In this document: positions 35,843-44,856 of the stretch, piece by piece
Numbering within the stretch: position 1 is the stretch's first letter
How the letters are laid out: the number at the start of each line of letters is the position of its first letter
Origin: Uliginosibacterium sp. 31-16
GTDB taxonomy: Bacteria > Pseudomonadota > Gammaproteobacteria > Burkholderiales > Rhodocyclaceae
DNA length: 64,000 nucleotides
Direction of reading: 5' to 3'
NCBI RefSeq assembly: GCF_030730865.1
Contig: NZ_JAVALZ010000002.1
Location: forward strand, 744,001 to 808,000
Translations under genes and position numbers: made by a program
Notes under the pieces: model-generated
Told to the model about the DNA's origin: nothing
The model's input: only the letters and a program-made list of their open reading frames with translations
Database searches by the model: none

Positions 35843-36388
35843 TCAGTCCGTCGATTCGCCCGCCTTGGCATTGAAAGCCGCCACGCCGGCATAGATTTCC
35901 TGGCGCGCCGCGTCCGGGCCATCCCAGCCCAGCACCTTGACCCACTTGCCCTGCTCCAGATCCTTGTAATGCTGGAAGAAATGCTCGATCTGACGCAACA
36001 GGAGATACGGCAGATCCTGATAAGTCCGGATGTTGTCGTACAGCGAAGTGATCTTGGGCACCGGCACCGCCAGCACCTTGGCATCCTCGCCGGCTTCGTC
36101 ATTCATGCGCAGCACGCCAACCGGCCGGCAGCGAATCACCACGCCAGGAATCAGGGCAAAAGGCGCCATTACCAGCACATCGACCGGATCGCCATCGCCG
36201 GAAATCGAGCGCGGCACATACCCATAGTTACAGGGATAGGACATCGAGGTGCCCATGAAACGGTCGACGTAGACTGCGCCGGTATCCTTGTCGATCTCGT
36301 ACTTGATCGGGTCGGCATGCGCCGGGATCTCGATGATGACGTTGACGTCATCGGGCACATTGCCCGGCAAGACGTTGTTGAAACCCAT
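35843..36388 (-). CDS. ppa: Inorganic pyrophosphatase
   Basis: Cytoplasmic Family I enzyme of 181 residues that hydrolyses pyrophosphate from biosynthesis. It keeps the metal-binding signature DGDPVDVLV and the segments [17 protein letters not shown] and YPCNYGYVP. The C-terminal WVKVLGWDG helix is standard. It is monocistronic with its own terminator. Confidence 0.95.
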   Translation of the reverse strand: MGFNNVLPGNVPDDVNVIIEIPAHADPIKYEIDKDTGAVYVDRFMGTSMSYPCNYGYVPRSISGDGDPVDVLVMAPFALIPGVVIRCRPVGVLRMNDEAGEDAKVLAVPVPKITSLYDNIRTYQDLPYLLLRQIEHFFQHYKDLEQGKWVKVLGWDGPDAARQEIYAGVAAFNAKAGESTD

Positions 36389-36521
36389 GAAATAACCCTC
36401 TTTGGTTGGGTATGAAGTCTGCTTTTTATGTAGTGGTGTTACTCAGGCGGGGGCATTCTCGTTCTTTTTTTGCACTTTGGGTATCGGTGTAACTACGAAG
36501 GCGCCCCCGACCTGTCCAGCT

Positions 36522-36947
36522 TCACTTCACCAGCGTCACCGGCTTGTGCGCCAGCGCCACCACGCGTGCCGCCACCGACCCCAGCAAGGCCTGGGTTACC
36601 GCGCCACGCCCATGCGTGCCCATCCACACCGCATCGCACTCCAGATCCCTGGCCGCATGCGCGATGGTTTCGCCCGGCGAGCCGACACGAACATGGGTCT
36701 GTACATTCAGCCCGGCCTGGATCAGGCGATCGGCGACAGGCTGAACCACGGCCTGACCTTCCTCGTGATAGTAGTTATCCACGATTTCACGCGCCACATG
36801 CTTGGTGGCAAACCCGATTGGAATCGGCAGATGGACATAGAGCACCTGCACTCGGGGCATTTCGCGCAGCCGTCCGGAAAAGGTCAGCAGGGCATCCACC
36901 ACCCGGGCGGAGTATTCGGAACCATCAACAGCCAGCAGAATGTTCAT
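36522..36947 (-). CDS. Universal stress protein (UspA family)
   Basis: 141 residues. MNILLAVDGSEYSARVV is the N-terminal strand-loop of the family, and GTHGRGAVTQALLGSVAARV is the ATP-binding signature (G-x2-G-x9-S). It lies downstream of, and on the same strand as, the SafE-type gene and hemN. This suggests a place in the low-oxygen stress block, but no FNR site is visible in front. Confidence 0.9.
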   Translation of the reverse strand: MNILLAVDGSEYSARVVDALLTFSGRLREMPRVQVLYVHLPIPIGFATKHVAREIVDNYYHEEGQAVVQPVADRLIQAGLNVQTHVRVGSPGETIAHAARDLECDAVWMGTHGRGAVTQALLGSVAARVVALAHKPVTLVK

Positions 36948-36981
36948 CTTGCGCTCCCGTCATTACTGGAATGAAAAATCT

Positions 36982-37686
36982 TCAAATTTCGCACAGCACG
37001 CCGGCCCACAGCCGCCCGCCCAACTCGGGCGCCCGGATCAGGCCATACACGCCAAAGGCCAGCACGATCAGGCCTGCTCCTGTACGGAAAGAACGGCTGC
37101 GCACAATATTTCTGTAACGTGCCAGCAGGATGCCAGCCAGCAGCAGATTAGGGAGGGTTCCTGCCCCGAAAGCCAGCATGAGCGCCCCGCCCCGCAGGGC
37201 TGAGCCGCTGACCAGCGCCAGCGACAGCACGCTGTAGGTCAATCCGCAGGGCAGAACCCCCCACAGAAAACCGACTGGCAGGGCCTGACGCCAGTTCCGC
37301 ACGGGCATGAGATGGCGACTGAGCGGCTGGATGCGTCGCCACAGGAACTGCCCCATGCGCTCGACCCCAGCCAGCGCCTGCGTGAAACCCATCAGATAGA
37401 TCCCCATGCCGATCAGCATGAGGTTGGCGAGAATGTACAAAGCCATCTGCACCGGCAGGAACCGGTTGAACAGCAGGCTGGCGGAACCCAGTGCACCAAC
37501 GGCCGTTCCGATGGCGGTGTAACTGGCAATCCGGCCCAGGTTGTAGGCAAGCTGCCGCGACCAGACCGGGGCTGCGCCAGGAACAGGCGCGGACAAGGCT
37601 CCGACGATGCCGCCACACATGCCGATGCAGTGGGCGCCGCCCAACAGGCCGATCAGAAAAACGGCCAGATATCCGGTTTCAGGCAC
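36982..37686 (-). CDS. Sulfite exporter TauE/SafE (UreH/DsbD-2 type) membrane protein
   Basis: Inner-membrane protein of 234 residues with about six hydrophobic segments. Motifs are IGLLGGAHCIGMCGG at the N-terminus and GFLWGVLPCGLTYSVL in the middle, both Cys-containing. This branch commonly sits beside cbb3 oxidase and hemN genes. A role in copper or redox delivery to the oxidase is plausible, but sulfite export is not shown. It lies between hemN and a universal stress gene. Confidence 0.83.
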   Translation of the reverse strand: MPETGYLAVFLIGLLGGAHCIGMCGGIVGALSAPVPGAAPVWSRQLAYNLGRIASYTAIGTAVGALGSASLLFNRFLPVQMALYILANLMLIGMGIYLMGFTQALAGVERMGQFLWRRIQPLSRHLMPVRNWRQALPVGFLWGVLPCGLTYSVLSLALVSGSALRGGALMLAFGAGTLPNLLLAGILLARYRNIVRSRSFRTGAGLIVLAFGVYGLIRAPELGGRLWAGVLCEI

Positions 37687-37756
37687 AAGGATCCTTCAGA
37701 ATGCGATGGCGCATTCTAAGCCGGGAATGCCGGTCTGCCGATCAGGGCAAACCGAA

Positions 37757-39133
37757 TCAGATCACGCGGGAGTAACGGCGTTGTGCCTGATCGCTGCGCA
37801 GATAGCGGTCAAACACCATGGCGATGATGCGCACCAGCATGCGCCCTTTTGCGCTGACCACCAGCCCCTGCGCATCCAGGTCAAGCAGACCCGCCTTGGC
37901 CAGATCGCGCAAGTCCTCAAGTTCGCTGGCGAAGTAGTCCGCAAAGCGGATAGCGAAGCGACTCTCCAGCGCCGGGAAGGACAATGCAAAATCGCACATC
38001 AGGGCCTGAATGATGGCGTTGCGCAGAATGTCATCCTCGCTCAGCGCCCAGCCACGCATCACAGGCAACGCCCCCTGGTCCAGCACGGCGTAGTAGGCAT
38101 CAAGGTCGCGCTGGTTCTGGCTGAACGCTCCGCCGGCCTTGCTGATCGACGAAACACCGAAAGCGAGCAGATCGCATTCGGCGTGCGTCGAATACCCCTG
38201 AAAATTGCGCTGCAGCCGGCCTTCACGCTGCGCGACCGCCAGTTCATCATCCGGCCGGGCAAAGTGATCCATGCCGATATAGACGTAACCGGCTGCGGCC
38301 AGCTTTTCAATCGCCAGCTGCAGGATCTGCAGCTTCTCGTCAGCAAGCGGCAAATCAGCCTCGTTGATGCGCCGCTGCGGCATGAAGCGGGTTGGCAAGT
38401 GGGCATAGTTGTACAAGGCCAGCCGGTCCGGCTGGATAGCCAGCACCGTATCCAGCGTCTTGCCGAAACGCTCGACGCTCTGATGCGGCAAGCCATAGAT
38501 CAGATCGACACTGACGGATTTGAAGCCCTCGGCGCGCGCAGCATCGATCACCAGCCGTGTCTCTTCGACCGACTGGATGCGATTGACCGCCTTCTGCACC
38601 TGCGGATCGAAATCCTGCACGCCCACGCTCATGCGATTGAAGCCTTCTTGCGCCAGCAGAGCGACATACTCCGCCGAAACCTTGCGCGGATCGACTTCAA
38701 TGGAAAACTCTCCTCCCGCCTGCAACTCGAAATGCTGGCGAATGCTCGCCATCAGCTTCCCAAGCTCCTCTGGCGAAAGGAAAGTCGGAGTACCCCCACC
38801 GAAATGCATCTGCTGCACCTTGCGCGGCGCCGACAGCAAAGCGGCCTGCATGGCCATTTCACGCCCGAGATAATCAATGTACTTCGCGCTCAGCGTCCGA
38901 TCCTTGGTAATGATCTTGTTACAGGCACAGTAGTAACAGATGGTGTTACAGAACGGGATATGGAAGTACAGCGACAGCCCACTGTCCGACACGATCCGGC
39001 CCAGATGCCGGGCCAGATCTGGCGCGGAAAATGCATCAGTGAAACGATCAGCCGTCGGATAGGAGGTATAGCGTGGGCCGGGCACATCAAAGCGCCGGAT
39101 GAGGTCGGGGTCAAAACTGATCGTATGTTGCAC
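37757..39133 (-). CDS. hemN: Oxygen-independent coproporphyrinogen III oxidase HemN
   Basis: Radical SAM enzyme of 458 residues that decarboxylates two propionates of coproporphyrinogen III without O2, so haem can be made anaerobically. The cluster cysteines are C62, C66, C69 (and C71) in [14 protein letters not shown]. The HemN body includes [12 protein letters not shown] and the C-terminal domain (about 375-458). The start is GTG 39133. A perfect FNR box lies about 60 bases upstream in the hemN/fnr interval, which would make expression low-oxygen dependent. Confidence 0.95.
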   Translation of the reverse strand: MQHTISFDPDLIRRFDVPGPRYTSYPTADRFTDAFSAPDLARHLGRIVSDSGLSLYFHIPFCNTICYYCACNKIITKDRTLSAKYIDYLGREMAMQAALLSAPRKVQQMHFGGGTPTFLSPEELGKLMASIRQHFELQAGGEFSIEVDPRKVSAEYVALLAQEGFNRMSVGVQDFDPQVQKAVNRIQSVEETRLVIDAARAEGFKSVSVDLIYGLPHQSVERFGKTLDTVLAIQPDRLALYNYAHLPTRFMPQRRINEADLPLADEKLQILQLAIEKLAAAGYVYIGMDHFARPDDELAVAQREGRLQRNFQGYSTHAECDLLAFGVSSISKAGGAFSQNQRDLDAYYAVLDQGALPVMRGWALSEDDILRNAIIQALMCDFALSFPALESRFAIRFADYFASELEDLRDLAKAGLLDLDAQGLVVSAKGRMLVRIIAMVFDRYLRSDQAQRRYSRVI

Positions 39134-39190
39134 GATTCGTGTTCTTTTTCAGGTGGAGGAAAACAATCGCAGAGATAGTAAGCAAAAACG

Positions 39191-39204
39191 TTGATGTTGA
39201 TCAA
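39191..39204. promoter_or_regulatory. FNR box between hemN and fnr
   Basis: TTGATGTTGATCAA is a perfect TTGAT-N4-ATCAA dyad. It lies between divergent hemN (start 39133) and fnr, so it could activate hemN and autoregulate fnr. Confidence 0.8.
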
Positions 39205-39226
39205 TCCGCAAGGTAAACTCCAAAGC

Positions 39227-39964
39227 GTGGACCAGAAAGTTACCATCCCCCTGACTTCAAACAATATGCGCGTTGCCTGTTCTCAGTGCAATCTTCGTGA
39301 GTTGTGCCTTGCTGTTGGCCTCGACGACGACGATCTGCACAAACTTGATGATATGGTCACCAAGCGCAAGCTCAAGCGTGGCCAGCAGTTATACCGTGCA
39401 GGCGACTCGTTTGAGGCCCTCTATGCCATCCGCACCGGCTTTTTCAAGACGGACATCCTGACCGAGGAAGGCCTTGAACAGGTCACCGGTTTTCAGATGG
39501 CGGGCGAGATCATCGGCATGGATGGCATCAGCAATGATCACCATGTCTGCAATGCCACGGCGCTGGAAGACAGTGAAGTGTGCATCATGCCTTATGACCA
39601 GCTTGAAGAGCTTTCTCGCGGGATCAAAAGTCTTCAGCAGCAGTTCCACAAATTCATGAGCCGCGAGATCGTCCGCGATCAGAGCCTGATGATCCTGCTT
39701 GGCTCCATGCGAGCGGAAGAGCGGATTGCCGCCTTTCTCCTCAATCTGTCGCAACGCATGCGGGTACGCGGGTATTCAGCATCGGAATTTCACCTGCGCA
39801 TGACTCGTGAAGAAATCGGCTCCTATCTCGGCCTCAAGCTCGAAACAGTCAGCCGTGCGTTCTCGAAATTCCACGACGAAGGCCTGATTGGCGTTCAGCA
39901 GAAATACATCCGCATCCTCAATGCAGACGGCCTCAAGGCCCTGCTGAACCACACCCCGAGCTGA
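39227..39964 (+). CDS. fnr: Fumarate/nitrate reduction regulator Fnr
   Basis: CRP-family oxygen sensor that binds a [4Fe-4S] cluster and controls genes for microaerobic life. Cluster cysteines appear as C18, C21 and C27 in ACSQCNLRELC, with C108 as the distant fourth. A cNMP-like beta-roll (about 45-160) and a C-terminal helix-turn-helix (TREEIGSYLGLKLETVSRAF) follow. An upstream ATG at 39194 is in frame but lies inside the FNR box, so I prefer GTG 39227, which gives a standard 245-residue protein; ATG 39266 would clip the first cysteine region. Confidence 0.9.
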   Translation: MDQKVTIPLTSNNMRVACSQCNLRELCLAVGLDDDDLHKLDDMVTKRKLKRGQQLYRAGDSFEALYAIRTGFFKTDILTEEGLEQVTGFQMAGEIIGMDGISNDHHVCNATALEDSEVCIMPYDQLEELSRGIKSLQQQFHKFMSREIVRDQSLMILLGSMRAEERIAAFLLNLSQRMRVRGYSASEFHLRMTREEIGSYLGLKLETVSRAFSKFHDEGLIGVQQKYIRILNADGLKALLNHTPS

Positions 39965-40003
39965 TCCGAAGCTCCACTGAAGGCTCTCCTCACAGAGAGC
40001 GGC

Positions 40004-40036
40004 ACGGCCGGACCATTCACTGAATGACTCGGCCGT
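40004..40036. terminator. Bidirectional hairpin between fnr and phaC
   Basis: ACGGCCG (40004-40010) and CGGCCGT (40030-40036) form the stem base, and CATTCA/TGAATG pair within. It lies between the convergent fnr and phaC genes. Confidence 0.6.
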
Positions 40037-40043
40037 TTGCCAT

Positions 40044-41777
40044 TCAAGGCTCCAGCACGTAGGTACCCGGCGCTGCACCGAGCTTGCGTGGCGCAAGTTT
40101 CTCGACGGCGGGCGCCTCGCGCAGCTCTCCGGCCTGCGGAACCAGCCAAGCCATCCAGTCCTCCCACCATGAACCGGATGTCCAATCGGCACGCGCCAGC
40201 CATTTCTCAACCGTATCGGTGCGATGCACCACATCCGCGCGAAACTTGCGCTTCGGCGGTGTCACCACCGGATTGACGATGCCCAGAATATGCCCGGAAC
40301 TCGACAGGACATAGCGCTTGGGACCACGCACAAAATTCATTACACGGAAGGTTTGCCGCCACGGAGCAATGTGATCATCCTCGGCCCCCACGGCGTACAG
40401 CGGTTGCTCGATCCGCTCCAGGTCTATCGGTTGTCCGGCAACGGTCAACGCATCACGCTCGATCAGGCGGTTATGCAGGTACAGCTCCTTGAGATACCAG
40501 GAATGCATTGCCGCCGGCATGCGGGTGGAGTCCATGTTCCAGAACAGCACGTCGAAAGCTGATGGCTTTTCGCCATACAGATAGCCATGCACGTAGTAAT
40601 GCCAAATCAAGCCATTGGAACGCAGCAGACGGAAGGAAACCGCCATCTCTTTGCCTTCGAGTACGCCCTTGCGCCGCATTGCATCTGTCAGATAGCGCAC
40701 ACTGCCTTCGTCGATGAACACCTCGATATCACCCGGCGCAGAAAAATCGGTCAAGGTGGTAAACAAAGTCCAGCACGCCACAGGGTGTTTGTCCGCAGGG
40801 AACTGCCGTGCAGCCCACGCCATGTAGATACTCAGTGCCGTACCGCCGATGCAATAACCCGCCGCCACGACCTGATCGGACTTCGACAAGGTACGTGCAG
40901 TATTGATGGCAAAATCGACACCTTCGATAAGATAGTCTTCGAAACTGACATCACGCATCGACGCATCAGGATTCTTCCAGCTGGTGATATACACGTCGAA
41001 CCCTTGGTCAAGCAGATACCGCACCATGCTCTTCTTCGGGGTCAGATCAAGGATGTAGAACTTGTTGATCCATGGCGTGACGATCACGATCGGTCGTGAA
41101 TGAACCTTTGACTTGGTCGGCGCGTAACGCAGCACTTCCAGCAAACGGTTGCGGGCAACCACCACGCCGGGTGTCGTTGCCAGATTTTCACCCACCTTGA
41201 AATCGTCCGGATTGGTCATGCGGAGATCATCTGCAGCCAGATCGTCGACAAAGTTTTGCCAGCCGGCGCGCAGGCTCTCACCGCGAGTTTCGACCGCCAA
41301 ACGCATGGCCGCCGGATTGCTCCAGAAAAAGTTGGTTGGCGCAACCGCGTTGAGATAGGTCCGCCACCAGAAAGCAGCCCTGCGACGTTCGTTGTCCGAA
41401 AGCCCCGGAGTCTCGTAGAGCATGTCCTGAATGCGCCGTGTCACCAGCAGATACCACTCTTTGGTGATATCCCAGGAGGCATGCTCGGTCCACGCGGGAT
41501 CGCTGAAGCGGTTATCGTCCGGTTGGGGCGTGATCGGATCCTCGCTGGCAACTCCAGCAGCCCGGCGCGCAGCATGAACAGCGACTGCCAGCACATCCGA
41601 AGAAAATCCCATCACATGCTCGATCAGCTCCTGAGGATGCAGCAGCCACGCCAGCTGGGCATGCGCGAGGGGCACGAATACGCCCAGAGGATCAACGCTG
41701 GCATCAATTTTCTCGTGCCATTCGCGATAAAACGGACGCTCGGGCTTGAGATCATCGTCGCCCTGTTTTGCATTCAT
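40044..41777 (-). CDS. phaC: Class I poly(3-hydroxyalkanoate) synthase PhaC
   Basis: Polymerises hydroxyacyl-CoA into storage polyester granules. 577 residues, in the class I range. The lipase-like box GYCIGG holds the nucleophile C309, with D467/D468 and H496 (SSGHILGIVNP) completing the triad. The N-terminal domain (about 1-230) and the PhaC signature WINKFYILDLTPKKS are in place. phaA, phaB or phasin genes do not adjoin. It is divergent from a universal stress gene, linking storage with a stress response. Confidence 0.96.
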   Translation of the reverse strand: MNAKQGDDDLKPERPFYREWHEKIDASVDPLGVFVPLAHAQLAWLLHPQELIEHVMGFSSDVLAVAVHAARRAAGVASEDPITPQPDDNRFSDPAWTEHASWDITKEWYLLVTRRIQDMLYETPGLSDNERRRAAFWWRTYLNAVAPTNFFWSNPAAMRLAVETRGESLRAGWQNFVDDLAADDLRMTNPDDFKVGENLATTPGVVVARNRLLEVLRYAPTKSKVHSRPIVIVTPWINKFYILDLTPKKSMVRYLLDQGFDVYITSWKNPDASMRDVSFEDYLIEGVDFAINTARTLSKSDQVVAAGYCIGGTALSIYMAWAARQFPADKHPVACWTLFTTLTDFSAPGDIEVFIDEGSVRYLTDAMRRKGVLEGKEMAVSFRLLRSNGLIWHYYVHGYLYGEKPSAFDVLFWNMDSTRMPAAMHSWYLKELYLHNRLIERDALTVAGQPIDLERIEQPLYAVGAEDDHIAPWRQTFRVMNFVRGPKRYVLSSSGHILGIVNPVVTPPKRKFRADVVHRTDTVEKWLARADWTSGSWWEDWMAWLVPQAGELREAPAVEKLAPRKLGAAPGTYVLEP

Positions 41778-41917
41778 TGCGTTCCCCTCTGCAGAAGAGC
41801 ATAGAATGAATCATGGCAGAAGGGTTACTGCGGCGCGAGCTGACCTAAGGGTGGCACCACGCAGGCAGGCTGCCCGCCAGAAATCAGATCAACGCAAAAA
41901 CGGCGAAGGAGGAACTC

Positions 41918-42361
41918 ATGTACAAGCACCTGTTGATTCCCACTGACGGCTCTGAACTCTCGGCCGGCGCTGTCTCCAGCGGCGTGAAATTCGCGCAGAG
42001 TCTGGGGGCTGATGTGACTTTCCTTTACGTGCAGCCCGAATTCCCCCTGCCGATTGCCGGAGAGGGGGCGATGCTGGCTCCGGAAAGCCGGGATGAATTC
42101 GCGCAAGGCACCCGGGAACAGGCCGAGAAGGTCCTGGCGGAGGCCGTCGCCATCGCGCAAAAGGCCGGAGTAAAGGCCGACAGCCTGACCGAAGTCAGTG
42201 ACATCCCCTACCAGGTCATCATCAATGCCGCCCAGAATCAAGGTTGTGATCTGGTCTTCATGGCCTCACACGGGCGCAAGGGGCTGGCCGGACTGCTGAT
42301 CGGCTCGGAAACCCACAAGGTTCTGACCCATTGCAAGGTTCCGGTACTGGTTTATCGTTGA
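41918..42361 (+). CDS. Universal stress protein (UspA family)
   Basis: 147 residues, MYKHLLIPTDGSELSAGAV at the start and ASHGRKGLAGLLIGSETHKV as the ATP-binding signature. GGAGGA lies just upstream of the ATG. It is divergent from phaC. A half FNR site (ATCAA) occurs about 35 bases upstream, but the other half is poor. Confidence 0.92.
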   Translation: MYKHLLIPTDGSELSAGAVSSGVKFAQSLGADVTFLYVQPEFPLPIAGEGAMLAPESRDEFAQGTREQAEKVLAEAVAIAQKAGVKADSLTEVSDIPYQVIINAAQNQGCDLVFMASHGRKGLAGLLIGSETHKVLTHCKVPVLVYR

Positions 42362-42393
42362 ATTTGTGCGGGAGGGGCAGGCATAGAGGCATG

Positions 42394-42466
42394 GCTGCAG
42401 AGCCTCGCCCCGCCTGCTTCTTGAACACACCCCTCTGAAGACGGCCGCCAGAAGCGGCTCTGCGGC
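42394..42466. repeat. REP-like repeat, inverted pair
   Basis: The forward copy is CAGAGCCTCGCCCCGCCTGC then TTCTTGAAC. The inverted copy is CTGAAGACGGCCGCCAGAAG then CGGCTCTGCGG. It sits between two convergent genes. Confidence 0.55.
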
Positions 42467-42498
42467 CTCCCCCTCTGGGTTCGGCCGCCTCCTTCTGA

Positions 42499-42762
42499 TC
42501 ACTCCACCGGAGTTTCCGGATGGTTGACCTGCGCACTGGTCCGGGCAAAAAACAACGTGGTGACGGACGTGGCCGCACACAAAACCCAGAACAGAAGAAA
42601 ACCCAGTGAATAAGTGCCCATCACGGAATAGCGAACGGGGCGCCCCAGCAGATACAGCTCCTGAGGATTGATCAGGGTGAAAAACACGATCTCGGCCACC
42701 CCTGCCATCAGAAAGGATGGCCAGAGCATCAGAACCAGCCGGTTGGTCAGCGAAACAGCCAT
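42499..42762 (-). CDS. Small two-helix membrane protein at the end of the cco cluster
   Basis: 87 residues with two hydrophobic helices (about 8-30 and 48-70), separated by ELYLLGRPVRYSV. Family not recognised. It lies 21 bases after the ccoH stop on the same strand, so it is probably the last gene of the ccoGH unit. A link to oxidase biogenesis is inferred from position only. Confidence 0.7.
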   Translation of the reverse strand: MAVSLTNRLVLMLWPSFLMAGVAEIVFFTLINPQELYLLGRPVRYSVMGTYSLGFLLFWVLCAATSVTTLFFARTSAQVNHPETPVE

Positions 42763-42783
42763 AACACCCCCTAGATTTTCGGT

Positions 42784-43290
42784 TCAGGGTTCAAGGCGCA
42801 CAGGCGCCAGCAAAGGCAAACGGGTTTCAGTGAACAGGCGCCAGACGCCGCCTTCGTCTTCAAGTTTCAGATTCCAGCGCCCATCGCGCACCTGTCTGAT
42901 CTTGCCTTTGTAGTGTTTGCCATCCCGCTGCAGCATCACGACCTGATCAAAACCGGCGCGTGCCGGATTGAGCAAACTCAGCCGGACCTGATCCGGTAAA
43001 GTCAGATCACGCGTCGACTCCAATACCAGATCCAGCTGCTCACCATCTTGCTGCAGGCTGGCGGTCAATCCCATCTGGGTCGCGCGTTCCTGGCTGGCCA
43101 GGACACGATTGATAGCCAAGCCTTTCTTGTAATAGTCCTGAGCAACCAGACCATCATCCGAACGGAAGGCGATCAGCCAGGTAACCAGACCTGCCGCGAC
43201 CGCAGATGCCGGCAAGCTCATCAGCAGCCAAGGCCAAGGCTCCCTGTACCAGGGACGAAGGCTCGACGAAGGTTGAGTCACAGGGCGCAT
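42784..43290 (-). CDS. ccoH: Cytochrome cbb3 oxidase assembly protein CcoH (FixH)
   Basis: 168 residues with one N-terminal helix (WPWLLMSLPASAVAAGLVTW) and a periplasmic FixH domain beginning DDGLVAQDYYKKGLAINR, the family signature. It is needed for stable assembly of the cbb3 oxidase. It follows ccoG by 9 bases, forming one unit. Confidence 0.92.
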   Translation of the reverse strand: MRPVTQPSSSLRPWYREPWPWLLMSLPASAVAAGLVTWLIAFRSDDGLVAQDYYKKGLAINRVLASQERATQMGLTASLQQDGEQLDLVLESTRDLTLPDQVRLSLLNPARAGFDQVVMLQRDGKHYKGKIRQVRDGRWNLKLEDEGGVWRLFTETRLPLLAPVRLEP

Positions 43291-43299
43291 GATGGCTTT

Positions 43300-44763
43300 C
43301 TAAGGGGCAATGAAAACGGCTTTTTCGTGCAGCCGCAAAGAGGAATCATCTTCAGCCTGCAGATCAAAAAACACTTGATGAGCCCCCTTTGTCAGCGTAT
43401 CCAGTGGAACCCGAACCCGAACCGTCAAGGTCTTGTTCTGCGCCGGCAACATTTCGATCTCTGATTGACCATCCAGCGTCACACCTTCAATGCCGGACAC
43501 TCCAAGCCGCAAATGACGCGGCTGTTCAGCCATGTTCATCACGTGGAGGATGTAAACATTCTCCAGCAGACTGCCCTCTACCTCGCGCACCAGCACCGTC
43601 CGGTCCTTGATGACATCCATCCTCAGTGGCTTGCGTGTAGTCAGTCCCCACACGAAGGCGATACAGATTGCGCACAGCACCGTCACGTAAATCAGGATCC
43701 GCGGACGCAGCACATGGCGGATGATGTCGCCTCGCCCCCAGTGTTTGCGAATTGCATTCTCGGTCGAATAGCGGATGAGCCCGCGCGGCAGTTCAACCTT
43801 GTCCATCACCTGATCACAGGCATCAATACACGCTGCGCAACCGATGCATTCGTATTGCAAGCCCTGGCGGATATCAATCCCAGTTGGACAGACCTGCACA
43901 CAAATCCCGCAATCAACGCAATCTCCCTGCCCGGCAACGGCAACGCCTTTGCGCCGGGAACCACGCGGCTCGCCACGCTCCTCGTCATAGGTGATGACCA
44001 AGGTGTCAGGGTCGAACATTACGCCCTGGAAGCGCGCGTAAGGACACATGTATTTGCATACCTGCTCACGCATCACCCCCGCCATCAGATAGGTGAAGCC
44101 GCCGTAGAACAGGATCCAGAATATTTCCCAACCGCCTGCAGAGAAATTGATCAGGCCAGACAGCAGCTCTCTGACGGGAGAGAAATAGCCGACGAAGCTA
44201 ACACCGGTCCACAGCGCTACCGCAACCCACGCTCCATACTTCACGGCTTTGAGCAGAATTTTCCGGAAACTGGCGCCTGCAGCATCCAGTTTCATGCGCC
44301 GGGCACGATCCCCCTCAACCAGCTTTTCAATCCAGATGAAAATCTCGGTATAAACCGTCTGCGGACACGCGTAACCGCACCACAAACGCCCAGCCACCGC
44401 AGTAAACAGGAAAAGGGAGTACGCACAGATGATCAACAGGATCGCCAGAAAAAAAACATCCTGCGGCCAGAACACCCAGCCAAATACATAAAACTTGCGT
44501 TCTGCCAGATCGAAAAGAACGGCTTGCCGATCATTCCATGGCAACCAGCACAGCCCGTAAAAAACGAGTTGAGTCAGCCACACCAGTGCCCAGCGCCAGG
44601 CAGCAAATCGCCCGCTGACTGCTCGCGGATAAACCTTCTGACGAACTTCATAGAGAGCATCGGCATCAGCACCCGCCGCGCGTGGATGCAACTTCACCAC
44701 GCGCGTCGAAACTTCTGGACTGCTTGTCGTTTCATCACTGGACGGTTTTTCTTCGCGATCCAT
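43300..44763 (-). CDS. ccoG: Cytochrome c oxidase accessory protein CcoG (FixG/RdxA)
   Basis: 487 residues. About five membrane segments, with GRLWCGYACPQTVYTE and EQVCKYMCPYARFQG, precede a ferredoxin-like part. Two [4Fe-4S] motifs are CVDCGICVQVCPTG and CIGCAACIDACD. A C-terminal Ig-like domain ends the protein. CcoG is a copper reductase that helps load CuB in the cbb3 oxidase. It lies 93 bases after ccoP, with an intervening strong hairpin. Confidence 0.95.
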   Translation of the reverse strand: MDREEKPSSDETTSSPEVSTRVVKLHPRAAGADADALYEVRQKVYPRAVSGRFAAWRWALVWLTQLVFYGLCWLPWNDRQAVLFDLAERKFYVFGWVFWPQDVFFLAILLIICAYSLFLFTAVAGRLWCGYACPQTVYTEIFIWIEKLVEGDRARRMKLDAAGASFRKILLKAVKYGAWVAVALWTGVSFVGYFSPVRELLSGLINFSAGGWEIFWILFYGGFTYLMAGVMREQVCKYMCPYARFQGVMFDPDTLVITYDEERGEPRGSRRKGVAVAGQGDCVDCGICVQVCPTGIDIRQGLQYECIGCAACIDACDQVMDKVELPRGLIRYSTENAIRKHWGRGDIIRHVLRPRILIYVTVLCAICIAFVWGLTTRKPLRMDVIKDRTVLVREVEGSLLENVYILHVMNMAEQPRHLRLGVSGIEGVTLDGQSEIEMLPAQNKTLTVRVRVPLDTLTKGAHQVFFDLQAEDDSSLRLHEKAVFIAP

Positions 44764-44818
44764 ACAGCGGTCTCCGCACGCAGCCCCAAGGGCTGCAGTT
44801 TCCTACCCTGAAAGCAAG

Positions 44819-44843
44819 GCCGGGGCGCCTTGCGCGCCCCGGC
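44819..44843 (-). terminator. GC-rich hairpin between ccoP and ccoG (possible attenuator)
   Basis: GCCGGGGCGC (44819-44828) and GCGCCCCGGC (44834-44843) pair perfectly around CTTGC. The T-run on the minus strand is poor (CTTGCTTTC). It may stop part of the ccoNOQP transcript or protect its 3' end, giving less ccoGH. Confidence 0.55.
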
Positions 44844-44856
44844 TGATTATTGCCGT

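Noticed and set aside
41880..41893. FNR-like site before the second universal stress gene
   Set aside because: Only the ATCAA half matches; the other half has three mismatches.
42258..42580. Minus-strand frames across the end of the second universal stress gene
   Set aside because: They span a repeat pair and have no domain.
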